A stretch of 64,000 nt of DNA from Meghimatium bilineatum (GCA_034231615.1 CM067322.1:61065245-61129244); one strand, 5' to 3'; shown: positions 58,001 through 62,984, counted from the stretch's first letter. Made by a program: numbers and translations. Notes: generated by a model not told the origin, from the letters alone.

Positions 58001-60637
58001 TTCACATATTTACTCATGTGTTGTCGGGTCCTGAAAGAGAAGGAAATAAAAGCAATACTGTTACACGCCATGCATGTCATAAGAGGAAACTAAAGACGTT
58101 TGATGCTAGAATTGGATGCCTCATTTCATAGGTCAGAGTGACCCAAAAGCAACACTGAAGTTGAATGTGTCAGGCCAAAGGCACATATATCACAACCAAT
58201 CTTTAAATCATGATGATGTATTGTGTTCTCCAACTATATCCTGCTAACCGGCAACAGTTTGAGAATGAACATAGACTAAGAAGAAGGCGCATCTTGAATA
58301 TACACCATAGGAAGTTTCAACTTTCTTAATGTATCTCTCACTACTCTCCCTTCCTGCCTCAGGTATTTGTGGCATAACAGGAAATTACATGTTAAATTAA
58401 ATCTTAAACAACTTTGATGAATGCAGAATTTTAGAAACAGTTGTTTAACTTGTGTTGCCAGGGCCAGAAAGGGAAGCAATGAATAGTGTTACCTGTCTGG
58501 CATTTCATAAAAGGCAACTAAGAAGGTTTGGGTGGGTAAAGTTGGTTGTCTCATCCCATGGAGAATCAAAGTAAACTATAGGTCATTCTGAAGTTAATGT
58601 GCCAGGCTGAAAGGCACAGATATTGCAGCTAAGCTGTAAACAATGACACAACACATTCTGTTGTCTGATTCATATTCTTATAGTCTACAGAAGTTTAAGA
58701 ATGAACGCAAAAGTAGTAGAATCCGTGGAACAAAAGCACCAGAGATCAAAACTATCTGATATGTAAAAAAACAACAGACTGAGCAAAACACATCAGACAA
58801 ATTTTATCTATAGAGAGTTTTAAATTGGTGAGACAGAATTGAACTGAGTCCAGAAATTGCAGAATGTATCCTGTGTGTATCTATAATTAAAGAGAGCTGA
58901 CAATCATATCCAGTTCACCTAGAGTCGATGAAATGAAGATGGAAGGGAGTAACATGTTGAAGTTGGTTGGTGAGCGCCTGTTGAATATGAACATTGCAAT
59001 AGATGGGTATCTAGTTTGTGACTGAGGGAATTCATAATTAAGTGAGACATAAGTATGACTGAGAACCTGAAGGGCAGAATGAGGAGTGTTTTTAGTCGAA
59101 GAAGCATGCTTGACTCATCTGTCACATTAGAAGTTAACTAAATTTAATGACACCTTATTAAATAATTAATAACAAATATATTTCCCTATGAAATAATACA
59201 TCTTCTAAGACTTTTGACTGTCAGCACTCAAACCTGTCAATAGCAGATTGGTAAACAAATTGACAGTCTGCAGCATCAAAATGTTTGAGAAGCACCAGCA
59301 TAACAAATTTGGCACATGCGGTTCCGAAGCTACCTATACCATCTGATCCATGCACACTGGGAAAATTATTGCGGGAACATAGTTTACCAGCTTTTAAAGG
59401 AGGTAGTTTTAGTTGTTAAAATCCTAGAAAGCTATACAGTGCAATGTAATAGGCAAGGCAATCATCCATTCCAGATGAATACATCAGTATCAGTGGGAAC
59501 TATCAGAATACCCTTTGACATTTGCTAGGGAAAACTGTGTACATTGCCTGAAGTGCATTAACACTGGTTCATAACCAATATGTTGACTATAGAGAATATA
59601 TCCACATCTGGCTCTGTGGAGGTATGGTACACATACCAATGTACTGGGTTCAAATCCTGTCACAGCCAATTGTACATCCGGACGATTCAGAAAGCAATGG
59701 TAAACTACTGAATATATTTATATTGCCTAGAAAATATGTATAGTCAAAAAATACTGGGTTGATGGCTACGTCCTGAATAGGATATGCTACCAATTTATAG
59801 AGAATATAAAGACCAATTATGACCTACCAAAATGGCACTATTTACTATCCTGAAGGAATCCGTAGATTGAATTGAAGCAGTTGATGGTGATTTGAACATA
59901 TCTGATGACTCACAGAAGCACAATGAAGATAAAAGTTAAATTTATAATCTTTAATATCTTCTTTTTCTGTGATTATTTTCGAACTTCTCATGATTAGAAG
60001 AACATAGTTTGGAGAATTCATTCATTTTTCATTCATTCAGCGTTCATTCTCAAACTCCCGCTGGATCTCCCTTGTAGCAGGACCATTGTCCTAGATTTCC
60101 AGCAGGATGTAGTCCAGAGAATGGAAATGCGTTGTGTCGCCGTTTTATTTGCGCCAGTGGCCCGACATATCCGCCTTCGGCGGGGTTTGGAGAATGAAAT
60201 TTGATGTTTCATAGTGTACATCTTGACTGCAAAATCTACACCATTTTATCTGACTTCTGCACTGGTCTTTAGTATCAACTTCTGGAGGCACACAAATTAT
60301 CCATCAAAGAGAGTCAAAGAATACAGAATTTTGGTCAATACTTTTGATTTGATTGATTATCTTATATTATTACCTCAGTAATGCTACCTAATGTATATTT
60401 TTCTTATGAGTGATCAGTCCAAACTGCATCTTATATTCAGATGATATATTTTCCTTATACATCTTACATATACTAATGATCAGTCCACACTCCATCTTAT
60501 ATCTGCTGCAAAAAGAATTGTTATGTATCTCCGTTTCATTTCAGGTTGAGATCATGGGTGTACAGCCTAGCCTTGTAGAAGGATATTCCAAGATTATGGC
60601 TCTAGCTCAAGAATCAGAGTCTGATATGGCTTCTTGA
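17965..60637 (+). CDS. COG2: Conserved oligomeric Golgi complex subunit 2, complete, 19 exons
   Basis: Lobe A subunit of the COG tethering complex, which captures intra-Golgi retrograde vesicles. Exons: 17965-18048, 22716-22877, 24403-24468, 26093-26173, 29335-29432, 31904-32009, 32697-32876, 34106-34218, 36377-36497, 39789-39928, 41698-41759, 43841-43937, 45906-45975, 47862-48077, 48755-48830, 52503-52648, 55804-55940, 57523-57697, 60545-60637. They total 2223 nt, 740 codons plus TGA; human COG2 has 738 residues. Near-identical stretches to vertebrate COG2 include LCFDKDEFMK (exon 1), INKDYADFVNLSTNLVG (exons 2-3), SVEKIEK (exon 5), CLRTYALIDKTRDAE (exon 7), the PGNPDVFHKKYTI junction (exons 9-10), LPVYFQIRFQ (exons 10-11), PRLYRRTKKEVP (exons 16-17) and KKMEESLRRLKKAR (exon 18). 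Exon 14 is a Ser/Pro-rich linker. Every exon phase matches its neighbour. Introns 9 and 11 start with GC. The donor of exon 17 lies in a minisatellite. Shares a divergent promoter with FNTB. Confidence 0.97.
18321..19061. mobile_element. 741-bp non-autonomous DNA transposon with 26-bp terminal inverted repeats
   Basis: Left TIR 18321-18346 and right TIR 19036-19061 are inverted copies with one mismatch in 26 (CACTGAGCTATAAATAGCAC versus CACTGCGCTATAAATAGCAC, then ACTGTT in both). The interior is non-coding, GC-richer than its surroundings, with two GTGACGT(C) sites (near 18410 and 19010). I could not see a target duplication, so the superfamily is open; the CACTG end would fit several. It lies in COG2 intron 1, 270 bp past exon 1. 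Confidence 0.75.
19062..19500 (-). mobile_element. LINE reverse transcriptase fragment
   Basis: A 151-codon minus-strand frame carries SRVRQRCVLSPLLFITYID (usually VRQGCVLSPLLF, fingers/palm of RT) near residues 50-68, then MLLADDQALVSSSEEQLQRQI near 89-109, the palm F/YADD box with Asp-Asp kept as LADDQ, and INIEKTEVIKIG near 120-131. Truncated at both ends. It abuts the right TIR of the 741-bp element. Confidence 0.8.
19513..19725 (+). mobile_element. LINE C-terminal tail (RNase H family)
   Basis: Reads IQRMLEMGVSRCEGRKSKFFGKS, then NQHLTGTLSLHTLGWLLEHRAEHLWECPACC. The same tail follows the RNase H domain at 46690-47460, so this is a 3' remnant of that LINE family. Confidence 0.65.
19834..20409 (+). 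repeat. Interspersed repeat family C, copy 3
   Basis: Landmarks in order: GTAGCAACTGAGGTCTGGGCC, GTGACTAAGGAAAGTTGG, AGAAGAATGATGAGATAGTT, CTCATAGCTAGAGGG, then a TTCATCATCATTC tail. Confidence 0.65.
20431..20690 (+). repeat. SINE family A copy
   Basis: Near full length: GCTCAAAAGGGGAGCAAGG head, GACGAGTAAGGAGATTTTGG, GCTGTCCGATCTCATA, CAGATATCACAGC, TGACTACATTATGCTAATTTG, GAATGAACACAGAAGGA tail. Confidence 0.65.
20691..21600. other. COG2 intron 1 sequence, nothing recognised
   Basis: AT-rich, no domain, tRNA-like box or repeat of the families seen elsewhere in the window. Confidence 0.4.
21601..21807. mobile_element. hAT-type MITE, 191 bp, with perfect 8-bp target duplication
   Basis: The element, 21609-21799, begins CAGGGCTATTCAATTGGCGG and ends ...TTGAATAGTTCTG, giving an imperfect TIR (CAGGGCTATTCAA versus CAGAACTATTCAA). 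It is flanked by CATTATAT at 21601-21608 and 21800-21807. An 8-bp duplication and a CAG-start TIR with GGCGGCCC nearby fit the hAT superfamily. No transposase. Confidence 0.85.
22016..22420. repeat. Diverged tandem repeat, about 120-160 bp unit, about 3 copies
   Basis: Three successive blocks share GAGGTCATG/TCCTAGTGG, a GATAACCTGA or GATTACCTAA step, GATATAACCAA and AACTTGACTC/AAGTTGGACAC, then a TCCATGGTT/GTCCATAGCTG step. A single further relative is near 27240-27350 (GGTTGTAATGATCCAATATAATCAAATTGG). Ancient and non-coding. Confidence 0.5.
22878..24402. other. COG2 intron 2, nothing firmly recognised
   Basis: A tRNA-like scrap near 24125-24215 (CTTGGTGGTAAAGTGCTTGC followed by TAGTTCGAAAAC) may be a SINE head. 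The rest is AT-rich without features. Confidence 0.35.
24735..25420 (+). mobile_element. Decayed LINE 3' end with 3' UTR
   Basis: The upstream part reads in broken frames like the RT thumb (EAKEF..LGRIFS.NGKLDTEIE). The frame 24997-25230 then gives MKCLRKAAMVTKLDKIRNEEI, QQVKWFSHFMRM near residues 37-48 and a KAKGRPRKR end, the R-W-x-G-H and GRPRKR pattern of RTE-like tails. The 3' part (25265-25395, AACACATTTGGTCTTGG to CACCTGGGGACAGACAG) has a relative at 61380-61510. In COG2 intron 3. Confidence 0.65.
25495..25860 (-). mobile_element. LINE RT fragment joined to LINE 3' tail
   Basis: Minus strand 25720 to 25495 reads AEE.AGFRKSINIIEHIINL and FYELIDFNKAFDHVWHTDLW, the Q-x-GFRxGRST and F-x-DFxKAFDxVxH motifs of RT domains 1-3. 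To its right on plus (25715-25860) is the 3' tail of the 2700/5440/32085/35590 family, also on minus. Two pieces of LINE sequence abut in the order opposite to an intact element, so this is a rearranged or double insertion. Confidence 0.65.
26290..26733 (+). mobile_element. LINE C-terminal tail, family D copy 1
   Basis: Same sequence as 52190-52420 and 54330-54890: GTTTGAGTGCTAGGAT, ATATTGAGCCA, GGCATGTGATGAGAAAAGTA, CTTGAACATTTAGTAACCAC, ending ATGATCGATTATGCCACTTGG. In broken frames it reads as ..KIRRRQLRFLGHVMRKVKLEHLV..GKIKG.R..RQREKFL. Lies 120 bp past COG2 exon 4. Confidence 0.65.
27466..28005. mobile_element. MITE family B copy with TTAA duplication
   Basis: Element 27470-28001 (532 bp) between TTAA at 27466-27469 and TTAA at 28002-28005. 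Ends are CCTTTACTGCACTC on the left and, reversed, CCTTCTCCATGCCA on the right. TTAA duplications and CC(T/C)T termini fit the piggyBac superfamily. Non-coding interior shared with 12911, 33165 and 45050. In COG2 intron 4. Confidence 0.75.
28010..29334. other. COG2 intron 4 right part, nothing recognised
   Basis: Contains a short AGGGTTAGGGTTAGAG near 28690 in a GTTAGG-rich stretch, and no recognisable element. Confidence 0.35.
30015..30265 (-). repeat. SINE family A copy
   Basis: Minus orientation. On plus: TTCTCAAGCTGTTTAGCAGG, ATAGTCCAGAGAATGGAATG, CACATCTGACTTC, GATGGGGCAGCCAACTCC, ACAACATGCAAGGCAG, then TTTTCTGACCCTGG at the head. Confidence 0.65.
30640..31720 (-). mobile_element. Degenerate pogo/Tigger-like DNA transposon remnant
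   Basis: The left edge carries CATATATTTCTGAATATAAGCC, a motif common at pogo/Tigger-type ends. On minus, 31090-31020 reads SWLDVPSKIIVSSFKKCCIS, the WxxIPxEMIxxSFKxCGIS segment at the transposase C-terminus, and a similar, weaker copy of this end (W.DIPSEMI.) recurs near 31520-31470. So two overlapping pieces of one family seem to lie in tandem. Frames are heavily broken. In COG2 intron 5. Confidence 0.5.
32085..32460 (-). mobile_element. LINE fragments: linker region plus 3' tail
   Basis: Minus strand 32460-32230 reads in pieces LIPDRLIKT, PSYTDIYRKAEDIKYYIGISD and NAGRNPMNSVIKLI. Plus positions 32085-32210 match the 3' tail family at 35590-35745 (TGTTTGCCTTGAGGTGTCATGG, GAAGAGTTCTCTGGAGATGG). 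In COG2 intron 6. Confidence 0.45.
33165..33860. mobile_element. MITE family B copy interrupted by a short SINE
   Basis: Shares TATTTCATAACTAAACTAAC, ATTTCATAATGAAACTAATG, an AACATAATTCTCAACAATTCC step and CTGTCAAATTCTGC with the other family B copies. The sequence resumes after the inserted SINE at 33410-33573. Ends are diffuse and no TTAA pair could be assigned. Confidence 0.55.
33399..33584 (-). repeat. Short SINE with 11-bp target duplication, nested in a MITE
   Basis: Element 33410-33573, minus orientation, with its (CTT)n/(GAA)n tail on the left. CCACATGATTT flanks it at 33399-33409 and 33574-33584, a clean target-site duplication. Its 5' boundary is GCGCCGAAGACGGATGTGTC on minus. In COG2 intron 7. 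Confidence 0.9.
34219..35225. other. COG2 intron 8 left part, nothing recognised
   Basis: Very AT-rich, no domain or interspersed family identified. Confidence 0.35.
35230..35505 (+). repeat. SINE family A copy
   Basis: Long copy: TTGCTGGCCAAAAAAAGGAG, TGTTACCTGCCATGCATGTC, GGTTGGCTGTCCCATCTCAT, CAGATGTGTCGAAAG, TCTGCAGGAGTTTCAGAACA, then an A-rich tail. Confidence 0.65.
35590..35745 (-). mobile_element. LINE 3'-end fragment (RTE-like tail)
   Basis: Best preserved of its family: on minus it reads ARGRPCKRWITEIKEATGTS, then LQTAHKKAISRELFHP and a stop, followed by CTGCAAGGCAAACAAGG. GRPxKRW is the typical RTE-like C-terminal motif. Confidence 0.65.
36640..36960 (-). mobile_element. LINE C-terminal fragment, decayed
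   Basis: On minus the frames give WSDNKHCNN, TILPHIAF, TPTGKRRQLGHRSTWRRM and ISLAQD, resembling the ALxWTPxGKRKRGRPxxTWRR...LAQDR tail of the element at 5815-6100. In COG2 intron 9. Confidence 0.5.
37118..38715 (-). mobile_element. Fold-back mariner-derived element, copy 1
   Basis: Element 37120-38713 between TA at 37118-37119 and 38714-38715. TIR-like ends: CGAGGCATATTCAAATGAAA (left) and, reversed, CAAGTGTTCAAATGAAATCC (right), with similarity extending about 60 bp. On minus, about 38278-38080 encodes an N-terminal region, about 37640-37480 reads DLLLVDFEEPSVNINAISYK (mariner second-catalytic-domain region), and then the sequence turns round. On plus, 37250-37430 is an inverted copy of the N-terminal end. 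The same turn-round junction occurs in copy 2 at the window end. The transposase is broken in several places. Confidence 0.7.
38757..39008 (-). repeat. SINE family A copy
   Basis: Minus orientation, 45 bp beyond the mariner: TTAGCAGGATGTTGTCAGG, TGTGATTTACTGTTTGGTTG, ATCTGTGCCTTTCAGC on plus. The head half is diverged. Confidence 0.45.
39009..39788. other. COG2 intron 9 right part, nothing recognised
   Basis: A frame at 39290-39541 has no family resemblance. No repeat family identified. Confidence 0.35.
40190..40620 (-). mobile_element. LINE C-terminal fragment
   Basis: A 77-codon minus frame (40426-40193) reads LRSDEKRLIQQALSWSATGK, HRTTPRRTIKSEA and ATCKAWRNITSAY, the same tail as 5815-6100 (TGKRxRGRP..., NRQNWRDLMSALCA). 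Upstream minus sequence to about 40620 looks like decayed RT thumb. In COG2 intron 10. Confidence 0.6.
40621..41697. other. COG2 intron 10 right part, nothing recognised
   Basis: No interspersed family or domain identified; frames are short and T-rich. Confidence 0.35.
42530..43500 (+). repeat. tRNA-derived SINE split by the MITE
   Basis: GCATCTCTGTAGTGTAGTGG (42534-42553) resembles the A-box end of a tRNA head. Past the MITE, from 43448, AACATTCACC, TTGTGTTCACACGGTTGC and ATGTTCAAAAC supply a plausible anticodon-arm and B-box continuation when one TTAA is removed. Confidence 0.5.
42554..43447. mobile_element. piggyBac-type MITE family P, copy 1
   Basis: Element 42558-43443 (886 bp) between TTAA at 42554-42557 and 43444-43447. 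TIRs: CCTTTAGCAAGCC (left) and, reversed, CCTTCACCAAGCC (right), 11 of 13 identical. It is the inverted, near-identical twin of 49221-50101. It has no transposase; the small frames conserved between the twins simply reflect their recent common origin. The flanks look like two halves of a tRNA-derived SINE (TAGTGTAGTGG then AACATTCACCTTG). In COG2 intron 11. Confidence 0.88.
44185..44580 (+). mobile_element. LINE RNase H fragment
   Basis: Frames read VKFIDDNTEENDVIIYTDRSV (the first catalytic YTDGS, here YTDRS) and, 300 bp on, VIFVPGHVGVESNEQADTLTS (the xxPGHxGxxGNExAD box with its Asp). Middle frames are broken. This is the RNase H domain as found in I/jockey-like non-LTR elements. In COG2 intron 12. 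Confidence 0.6.
44735..44915 (-). repeat. tRNA-derived SINE family T, copy 1
   Basis: On minus it starts GGCTCTGTGGCAGAGTGGTA (A-box-like), then GGCAATTGTGCATTCAGAC, CAGTTCAGAAAGCAATGG, ATATTGCCTAGAAAATCA and ends CCTGAATAGGATATGCTACC. Same order as 59610-59802 on plus. Confidence 0.65.
45046..45763. mobile_element. MITE family B copy with TTAA duplication
   Basis: Element 45050-45759 (710 bp) between TTAA at 45046-45049 and 45760-45763; ends CCTCTGCTACCCT (left) and, reversed, CCTTTCCCACGCTG (right). Contains TTTCATAACCAAACTAACGT and the TCGCAATT block shared with other family B copies. It ends 142 bp upstream of COG2 exon 13. Confidence 0.7.
46015..46047. repeat. (TA)n microsatellite
   Basis: About 16 TA units, 40 bp after the donor of COG2 exon 13. 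Confidence 0.9.
46205..46690 (-). repeat. SINE family A fragment and mariner-like fragment
   Basis: 46205-46330 matches the tail half of SINE A on minus (TAGCAGGATATAGTCCAAAG, AATGGAATG). From about 46540 on plus, frames read FHHDNVSAHTTLLVLEYW, the HDNxxxH region around the second catalytic Asp of mariner-type transposases. Both pieces are short. Confidence 0.45.
46690..47460 (+). mobile_element. LINE RNase H domain and C-terminal tail
   Basis: Frames give IMIYIDNSVTHETHRCCWGF (first RNase H strand), KLAEKSDAFPTTTLSMRMEI, RKIEKYMIKTEWVTFLNNEE, then from 47128 an open frame of 109 codons with VRADVLAGKALMNGIK-like sequence, VVEMGGTRGDGRKCSLSGKI, NKQLTGTLSLYTFRWLTERQ and HIWECPQCC. This is the RNase H plus Cys-containing tail of a non-LTR element; several frame breaks. 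In COG2 intron 13. Confidence 0.7.
48410..48640 (-). repeat. SINE family A copy
   Basis: Minus orientation. On plus: GTAGTCCAGAGAACGGAATG, ACTGCGATATCTGCACCTTT, GACCTGACACATCCAATTTC, GGATGAGGCAACCAAATCC, CATGGCCGGTAACAGTG. In COG2 intron 14. Confidence 0.65.
49045..49216 (+). repeat. tRNA-derived SINE
   Basis: GCGTGGCCATATGGCTAGAA (A-box-like, TGGCTAGAATG) and GAGGTCCCGGATTTAAAAAT (degenerate B box), followed by GGTTGGGATAAGGATTTTTG and a body to the TTAA where MITE copy 2 begins. Confidence 0.5.
49217..50105. mobile_element. piggyBac-type MITE family P, copy 2 (inverted)
   Basis: Element 49221-50101 (881 bp) between TTAA at 49217-49220 and 50102-50105; ends CCTTCACCGAGCC (left) and, reversed, CCTTTAGCAAGCC (right). 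It is inverted relative to copy 1 (42558-43443) and near-identical over its whole length by eye. In COG2 intron 15. Confidence 0.88.
50530..51060 (-). mobile_element. LINE C-terminal fragment with zinc-finger tail, copy 2
   Basis: On minus: QLSWTGHIVHMPDNCLPKRL, CSSGGQKKRFKDHL, LKNCFIDPSSWE, then CMHCNRTFRARIGLIGHLRT at the end in another frame. This corresponds to residues 187-313 of the element at 6215-7250, including the C2H2 finger, with frame breaks. In COG2 intron 15, antisense. Confidence 0.75.
51553..51712 (-). repeat. Short SINE (family A-short) copy
   Basis: Minus orientation: TCTTCAGCGCTCATTCTCAA, CTGCTGGATCTCTCTTGC, GTGTAGTCCAGAGAATTAAA, GGTCCGAGACATCCGATTTC on plus. No target duplication seen. 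Confidence 0.65.
52190..52420 (+). mobile_element. LINE C-terminal tail, family D copy 2
   Basis: Matches 26290-26733 and 54330-54890 (GTTATGAGAAGAGCAAAACT, CTTGAACATTTAGTAACCAC, AGAGACAGACAGTCGTGG). It ends about 80 bp before COG2 exon 16. Confidence 0.6.
53100..54000. other. COG2 intron 16 middle, little recognised
   Basis: A possible scrap of MITE family B near 53525-53600 (AATAAACTAACATATTCACA, CTGTGAAAACAACTG). The rest is unassigned. Confidence 0.3.
54010..54125 (-). mobile_element. LINE C-terminal scrap
   Basis: On minus: KRGRPRRRWVQDIKDHLNMI followed by LTESGRLAQDQE, a GRPRRRW-type RTE tail of a family not otherwise seen in the window. Confidence 0.55.
54330..54890 (+). mobile_element. 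LINE C-terminal tail, family D copy 3
   Basis: Longest of the family. Frame 54562-54849 reads MKIPWTANMKTNIEVLRDAG, KIRRRQLRFLGHVMRKVKLE at about residues 27-46 and a GRQREKFLDGLSLW stretch. Same tail as 26290-26733. In COG2 intron 16. Confidence 0.75.
55150..55320 (+). mobile_element. LINE C-terminal scrap
   Basis: Frames read GTQKKRWEDIIREYTCFSLS and SEGSRRDLSSLF, resembling the RxxKRWEDNIxEWTGLxLxQ tail found in many non-LTR elements. Confidence 0.45.
55411..55588 (-). repeat. Short SINE with 10-bp target duplication
   Basis: Element 55421-55578, flanked by CTATACCTTC at 55411-55420 and 55579-55588. Minus orientation, TTC tail on the left, 5' boundary CCCGCCGAAGACGGATGTGT. 215 bp upstream of COG2 exon 17. 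Confidence 0.9.
55904..56530 (+). repeat. 45-bp minisatellite made of COG2 exon 17 end plus its splice donor
   Basis: About 14 tandem copies. The first copy is the last 30-odd coding bases of exon 17 plus the donor (...AGTCAGCA, GTAAGT) and the start of intron 17; the rest repeat TCTCACCCATGTGTTTGTAG, TACTAAGTCAGCAGTAAGTA, ACAGT. By eye, 10 copies keep GTAAGT at the donor position, 3 have GTTAGT and the last has GCAAGT. Early copies are nearly identical; the last three are shorter or diverged. Read-through past the first donor meets TAA at once (CAG then TAA). Confidence 0.93.
56585..56665 (+). repeat. SINE family A, 3' fragment
   Basis: AGCTGTAAAGCATAATACAG, GTGCATTCCATTATCTGAAC, TACATCCTGCTAACAAG, TTTGAGAATGCAAAT. 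Confidence 0.5.
56880..57240. repeat. Short direct repeats, about 65 bp unit, about 3 copies
   Basis: Blocks near 56990, 57060 and 57125 each read ATCACTATA(G/A)(C/T)C, TGTTAGT(T/A)(T/A)GGA, GGTTCCAAAAT (or GCTTCCAAAAT), then TATG(T/C)T(G/A)AAAAC. Diverged array in COG2 intron 17. Confidence 0.6.
57296..57488 (+). repeat. 32-bp minisatellite just upstream of COG2 exon 18
   Basis: About six copies of TTTCTACATACATCATAGTG, CATATATGTGTA, with few substitutions. It ends 34 nt before the exon 18 acceptor (57522), so it may supply the branch-point region. Confidence 0.9.
57698..58018. other. COG2 intron 18 left part, nothing recognised
   Basis: AT-rich spacer after exon 18, with a GGTAGGGAGGGGGAAACAAG stretch. 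No element identified. Confidence 0.35.
58019..58285 (+). repeat. SINE family A copy
   Basis: One of the fullest copies: TGTTGTCGGGTCCTGAAAGA head, GTTACACGCCATGCATGTCA, GACCCAAAAGCAACACTGAA, GAATGTGTCAGGCCAAAGG, CTATATCCTGCTAACCGGCA, then an AAGAAGAAGG tail. Confidence 0.7.
58455..58720 (+). repeat. SINE family A copy
   Basis: Second tandem-oriented copy: TGTTGCCAGGGCCAGAAAGG head, GTTACCTGTCTGGCATTTCA, GTTGGTTGTCTCATCCCATG, GTGCCAGGCTGAAAGGCACA, TAGTCTACAGAAGTTTAAGA. The two copies are about 170 bp apart. Confidence 0.7.
59610..59802 (+). repeat. tRNA-derived SINE family T, copy 2
   Basis: GGCTCTGTGG opens and CACAGCCA (near 59667) closes a tRNA-like head, as acceptor strands would. GGGTTCAAATCCTG (59648-59661) is a good B box. 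The body continues AAGCAATGGTAAACTACTGA, ATTGCCTAGAAAATATG, CCTGAATAGGATATGCTACC. The head, at about 60 nt, is shorter than a true tRNA. Confidence 0.7.
60007..60195 (-). repeat. Short SINE with 11-bp target duplication
   Basis: Element 60018-60184, flanked by GTTTGGAGAAT at 60007-60017 and 60185-60195. Minus orientation; its tail is (TCATT)n-like instead of (CTT)n. 5' boundary CCCGCCGAAGGCGGATATGT. Confidence 0.9.
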
Positions 60638-61030
60638 CAGAACTAAATACATATTCACATCTGTTATATTTCTTTGGTTTGACCTTTGGATGGCATTCCA
60701 ATTTGGTTTTTTTAACAAATGTTTGTAAAGGATGTTAGTTTAGAACAAATTATTGAACATAAACTGAATGGATGATACTTTATTTAGAACAGGGTTCACA
60801 ATGTTTTATTTGTTTTTAACCAAGTCATGGTATCTAATATTAAATTCTTGATGATATTTTTTGGGGGTAAACCATCTTTTACTATTAAAAAAAATAATTT
60901 TGCAGTGCTAAGTGTCCTATTTTTCTGGAAATGGCAGTATTTTGAACCACCATCCCTCCCTTATATATGGGCTTGATGGTATCCTCCTTGATGTCTCATC
61001 AACTCTCCCTAGGTAAAATAAATAGAATAT
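60638..61030 (+). other. COG2 3' UTR
   Basis: AT-rich sequence after the TGA, without any interspersed repeat, leading to a canonical poly(A) signal at 61017-61022. Confidence 0.65.
61017..61022 (+). terminator. Poly(A) signal AATAAA for COG2
   Basis: First AATAAA after the stop codon, 380 nt downstream, followed by a TGTATAGG stretch. Another AATAAA (GAATAAACATG) lies near 61370. Confidence 0.55.
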
Positions 61031-61379
61031 GTATAGGCACATAAAAGAAATGAGTTCATTATTTAAAGTTACAGTGTTTATTGATCATTTCAGGTAACAC
61101 TGCTATGGAGTGAACTTTTCAAATTCTCTCAATATAGGCCTACTTGTAAAGTATAGTGGTTTCAGATCTTGAAGCAACTCAACCACGCATATCACACATC
61201 CTTATAGAATGAACATTACTTTTACTTCAGAGCATTAATTATAAATGCTTATTAAATGTTTGTATGTTTAGTTTAGCTCTTAACACTTGCTCTTAACACA
61301 AACAGTTTGATAATCATTGAATTTCCGGTGCACCCTTTGTGTTATATACGACTTTAAAAAGACATTATGAATAAACATG

Positions 61380-61510
61380 AATATAGCGCAACAGAGATGA
61401 CATATCTGGCCTTGGAGTGAAAACTAAAGCTCCCATCTCTATGCTTAATGACAAGTGAGGACTAGTAGTGTCATCATTCACCTGGGACTAGACAATCGAT
61501 TCTATGTGAC
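61380..61510 (+). mobile_element. LINE 3' UTR scrap
   Basis: GGCCTTGGAGTGAAAACTAA, CCCATCTCTATGCTTAATGA, CATTCACCTGGGACTAGACA matches 25280-25385 in order. Confidence 0.4.
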
Positions 61511-62300
61511 CACCTTTGACATTTGTCAAATTCATGAAATTACAGTAATGCATTAGCTGTAATGATATTATTACAAAATATATCTCATCCAGATTACAGT
61601 TATTAAAAAATGAATTATTTTAATTAACATATGGGGCACTGCCTTATTTAAAAAATGCGTACAGGTGAGCTAATTTGATATATGCAAAAGGATTGCTCTT
61701 ATTATGTTTGTATTATTGCTTCCTCAAAGAAGTCATAGTCTAGCCTAGGGCCTACATTACATGTGTGCATGTGAAATACTCCCTACAAGAAAATAGAAAG
61801 AAGTAGCTCCTGTATATTGAAACCCAACATTGAGACATTTGTCATTAAGGATAATAGATACAGAAAACAGATGGTACATGTTCTGGAAGAACATATGCAT
61901 TGAAATCAGTGGGAGATTCATCATAATAATTTGTAAAAGTTTATAAAACAAAGGTTTCAAGGTGTATAGGATTTACTTCATTGTACTTGGGTTCCGCCAA
62001 ATAAAACCTGTCATTGTCAACAGCAGTATGTTGCATGTAGAAAAAATAGTTCAAAGTATAACTCCATAGATCAAATGATATAATCCACAGGGACCACTGA
62101 CAAAATACACCTGTAAACACGACATCTGTTCTCAATTCTAACATGCAATCCATGAATGCAAATCACATTGCTTGACCAAAGGGCCTTTTGTAGAATATGA
62201 TGTTATCTCCAGTCTCTGACTATATTGAAATCATGCAGTCATTATAGACTGAATGGTCAAAGGTGGCTAAGATTAATACCAACACATGGTTGTAGGCTTT
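61511..62300. other. Intergenic sequence, nothing recognised
   Basis: Downstream of COG2. Short frames on both strands lack any family signature. Confidence 0.4.
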
Positions 62301-62308
62301 CATGGGAT

Positions 62309-62488
62309 TGTCTGCATCTTCTTCTTCGGTGTTCATTCTCAAACTTTCACTGGATCTCTCGTGTAGCAGAAACATGGTCCTATTAGATTTCAAGCAGGAT
62401 GTAGTCCAGAGAATGGAAATGCGTTATGTCACCGTTTTATTTGTACCAATGGCCCGACACATCCATCTTTGGTGGAGAATGTCTGCAT
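62309..62488 (-). repeat. Short SINE copy with 9-bp target duplication
   Basis: Element about 62318-62479; TGTCTGCAT flanks it at 62309-62317 and 62480-62488. Minus orientation; TTCTTCTTC tail on the left. Confidence 0.8.
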
Positions 62489-62984
62489 ATAAAATGATGA
62501 AACATTCCTTATATATAACACAGACCCCCTATATCAGTAGGATATGTCTTCTCAAAACAATGCATACCGCTGAGAGTTGAAGTCTTCTGGGTATGAAAGG
62601 ACACTGGAGATATGTCTCATTGAACATAGGAGCTTTATTACTTGTAATTCCTGGGGATCTAAACAAACCTCCAGTCTACAAACAGAACCAGATCATGTAA
62701 AAATGTACAAATAGTTTTGCTTATGATGATATTGTAGTTCGACTTAACCATATTTATCTAGGGATTTTCTGGTCCTCTGGATAGCAGGATATAGTGTCTC
62801 TGTATCACCTCATGATGCTTTAATCAAGGTCTATCCTTAAACCCATAATCCATCAGGATTATAGGGGTACTACATTGGATGCGTCATCACAGTCCGACAG
62901 TGATTTCTATCCTCACTGATGTGGAGGAGTATGGGAAAATCTTGACCTGTACTTTGACATTATCTGCCCATGATTTTTTTACCT

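Noticed and set aside
59610-59670. Candidate tRNA gene with pairing ends
   Set aside because: Only about 60 nt long, and the same head and body recur at 44735-44915, so it is a SINE.
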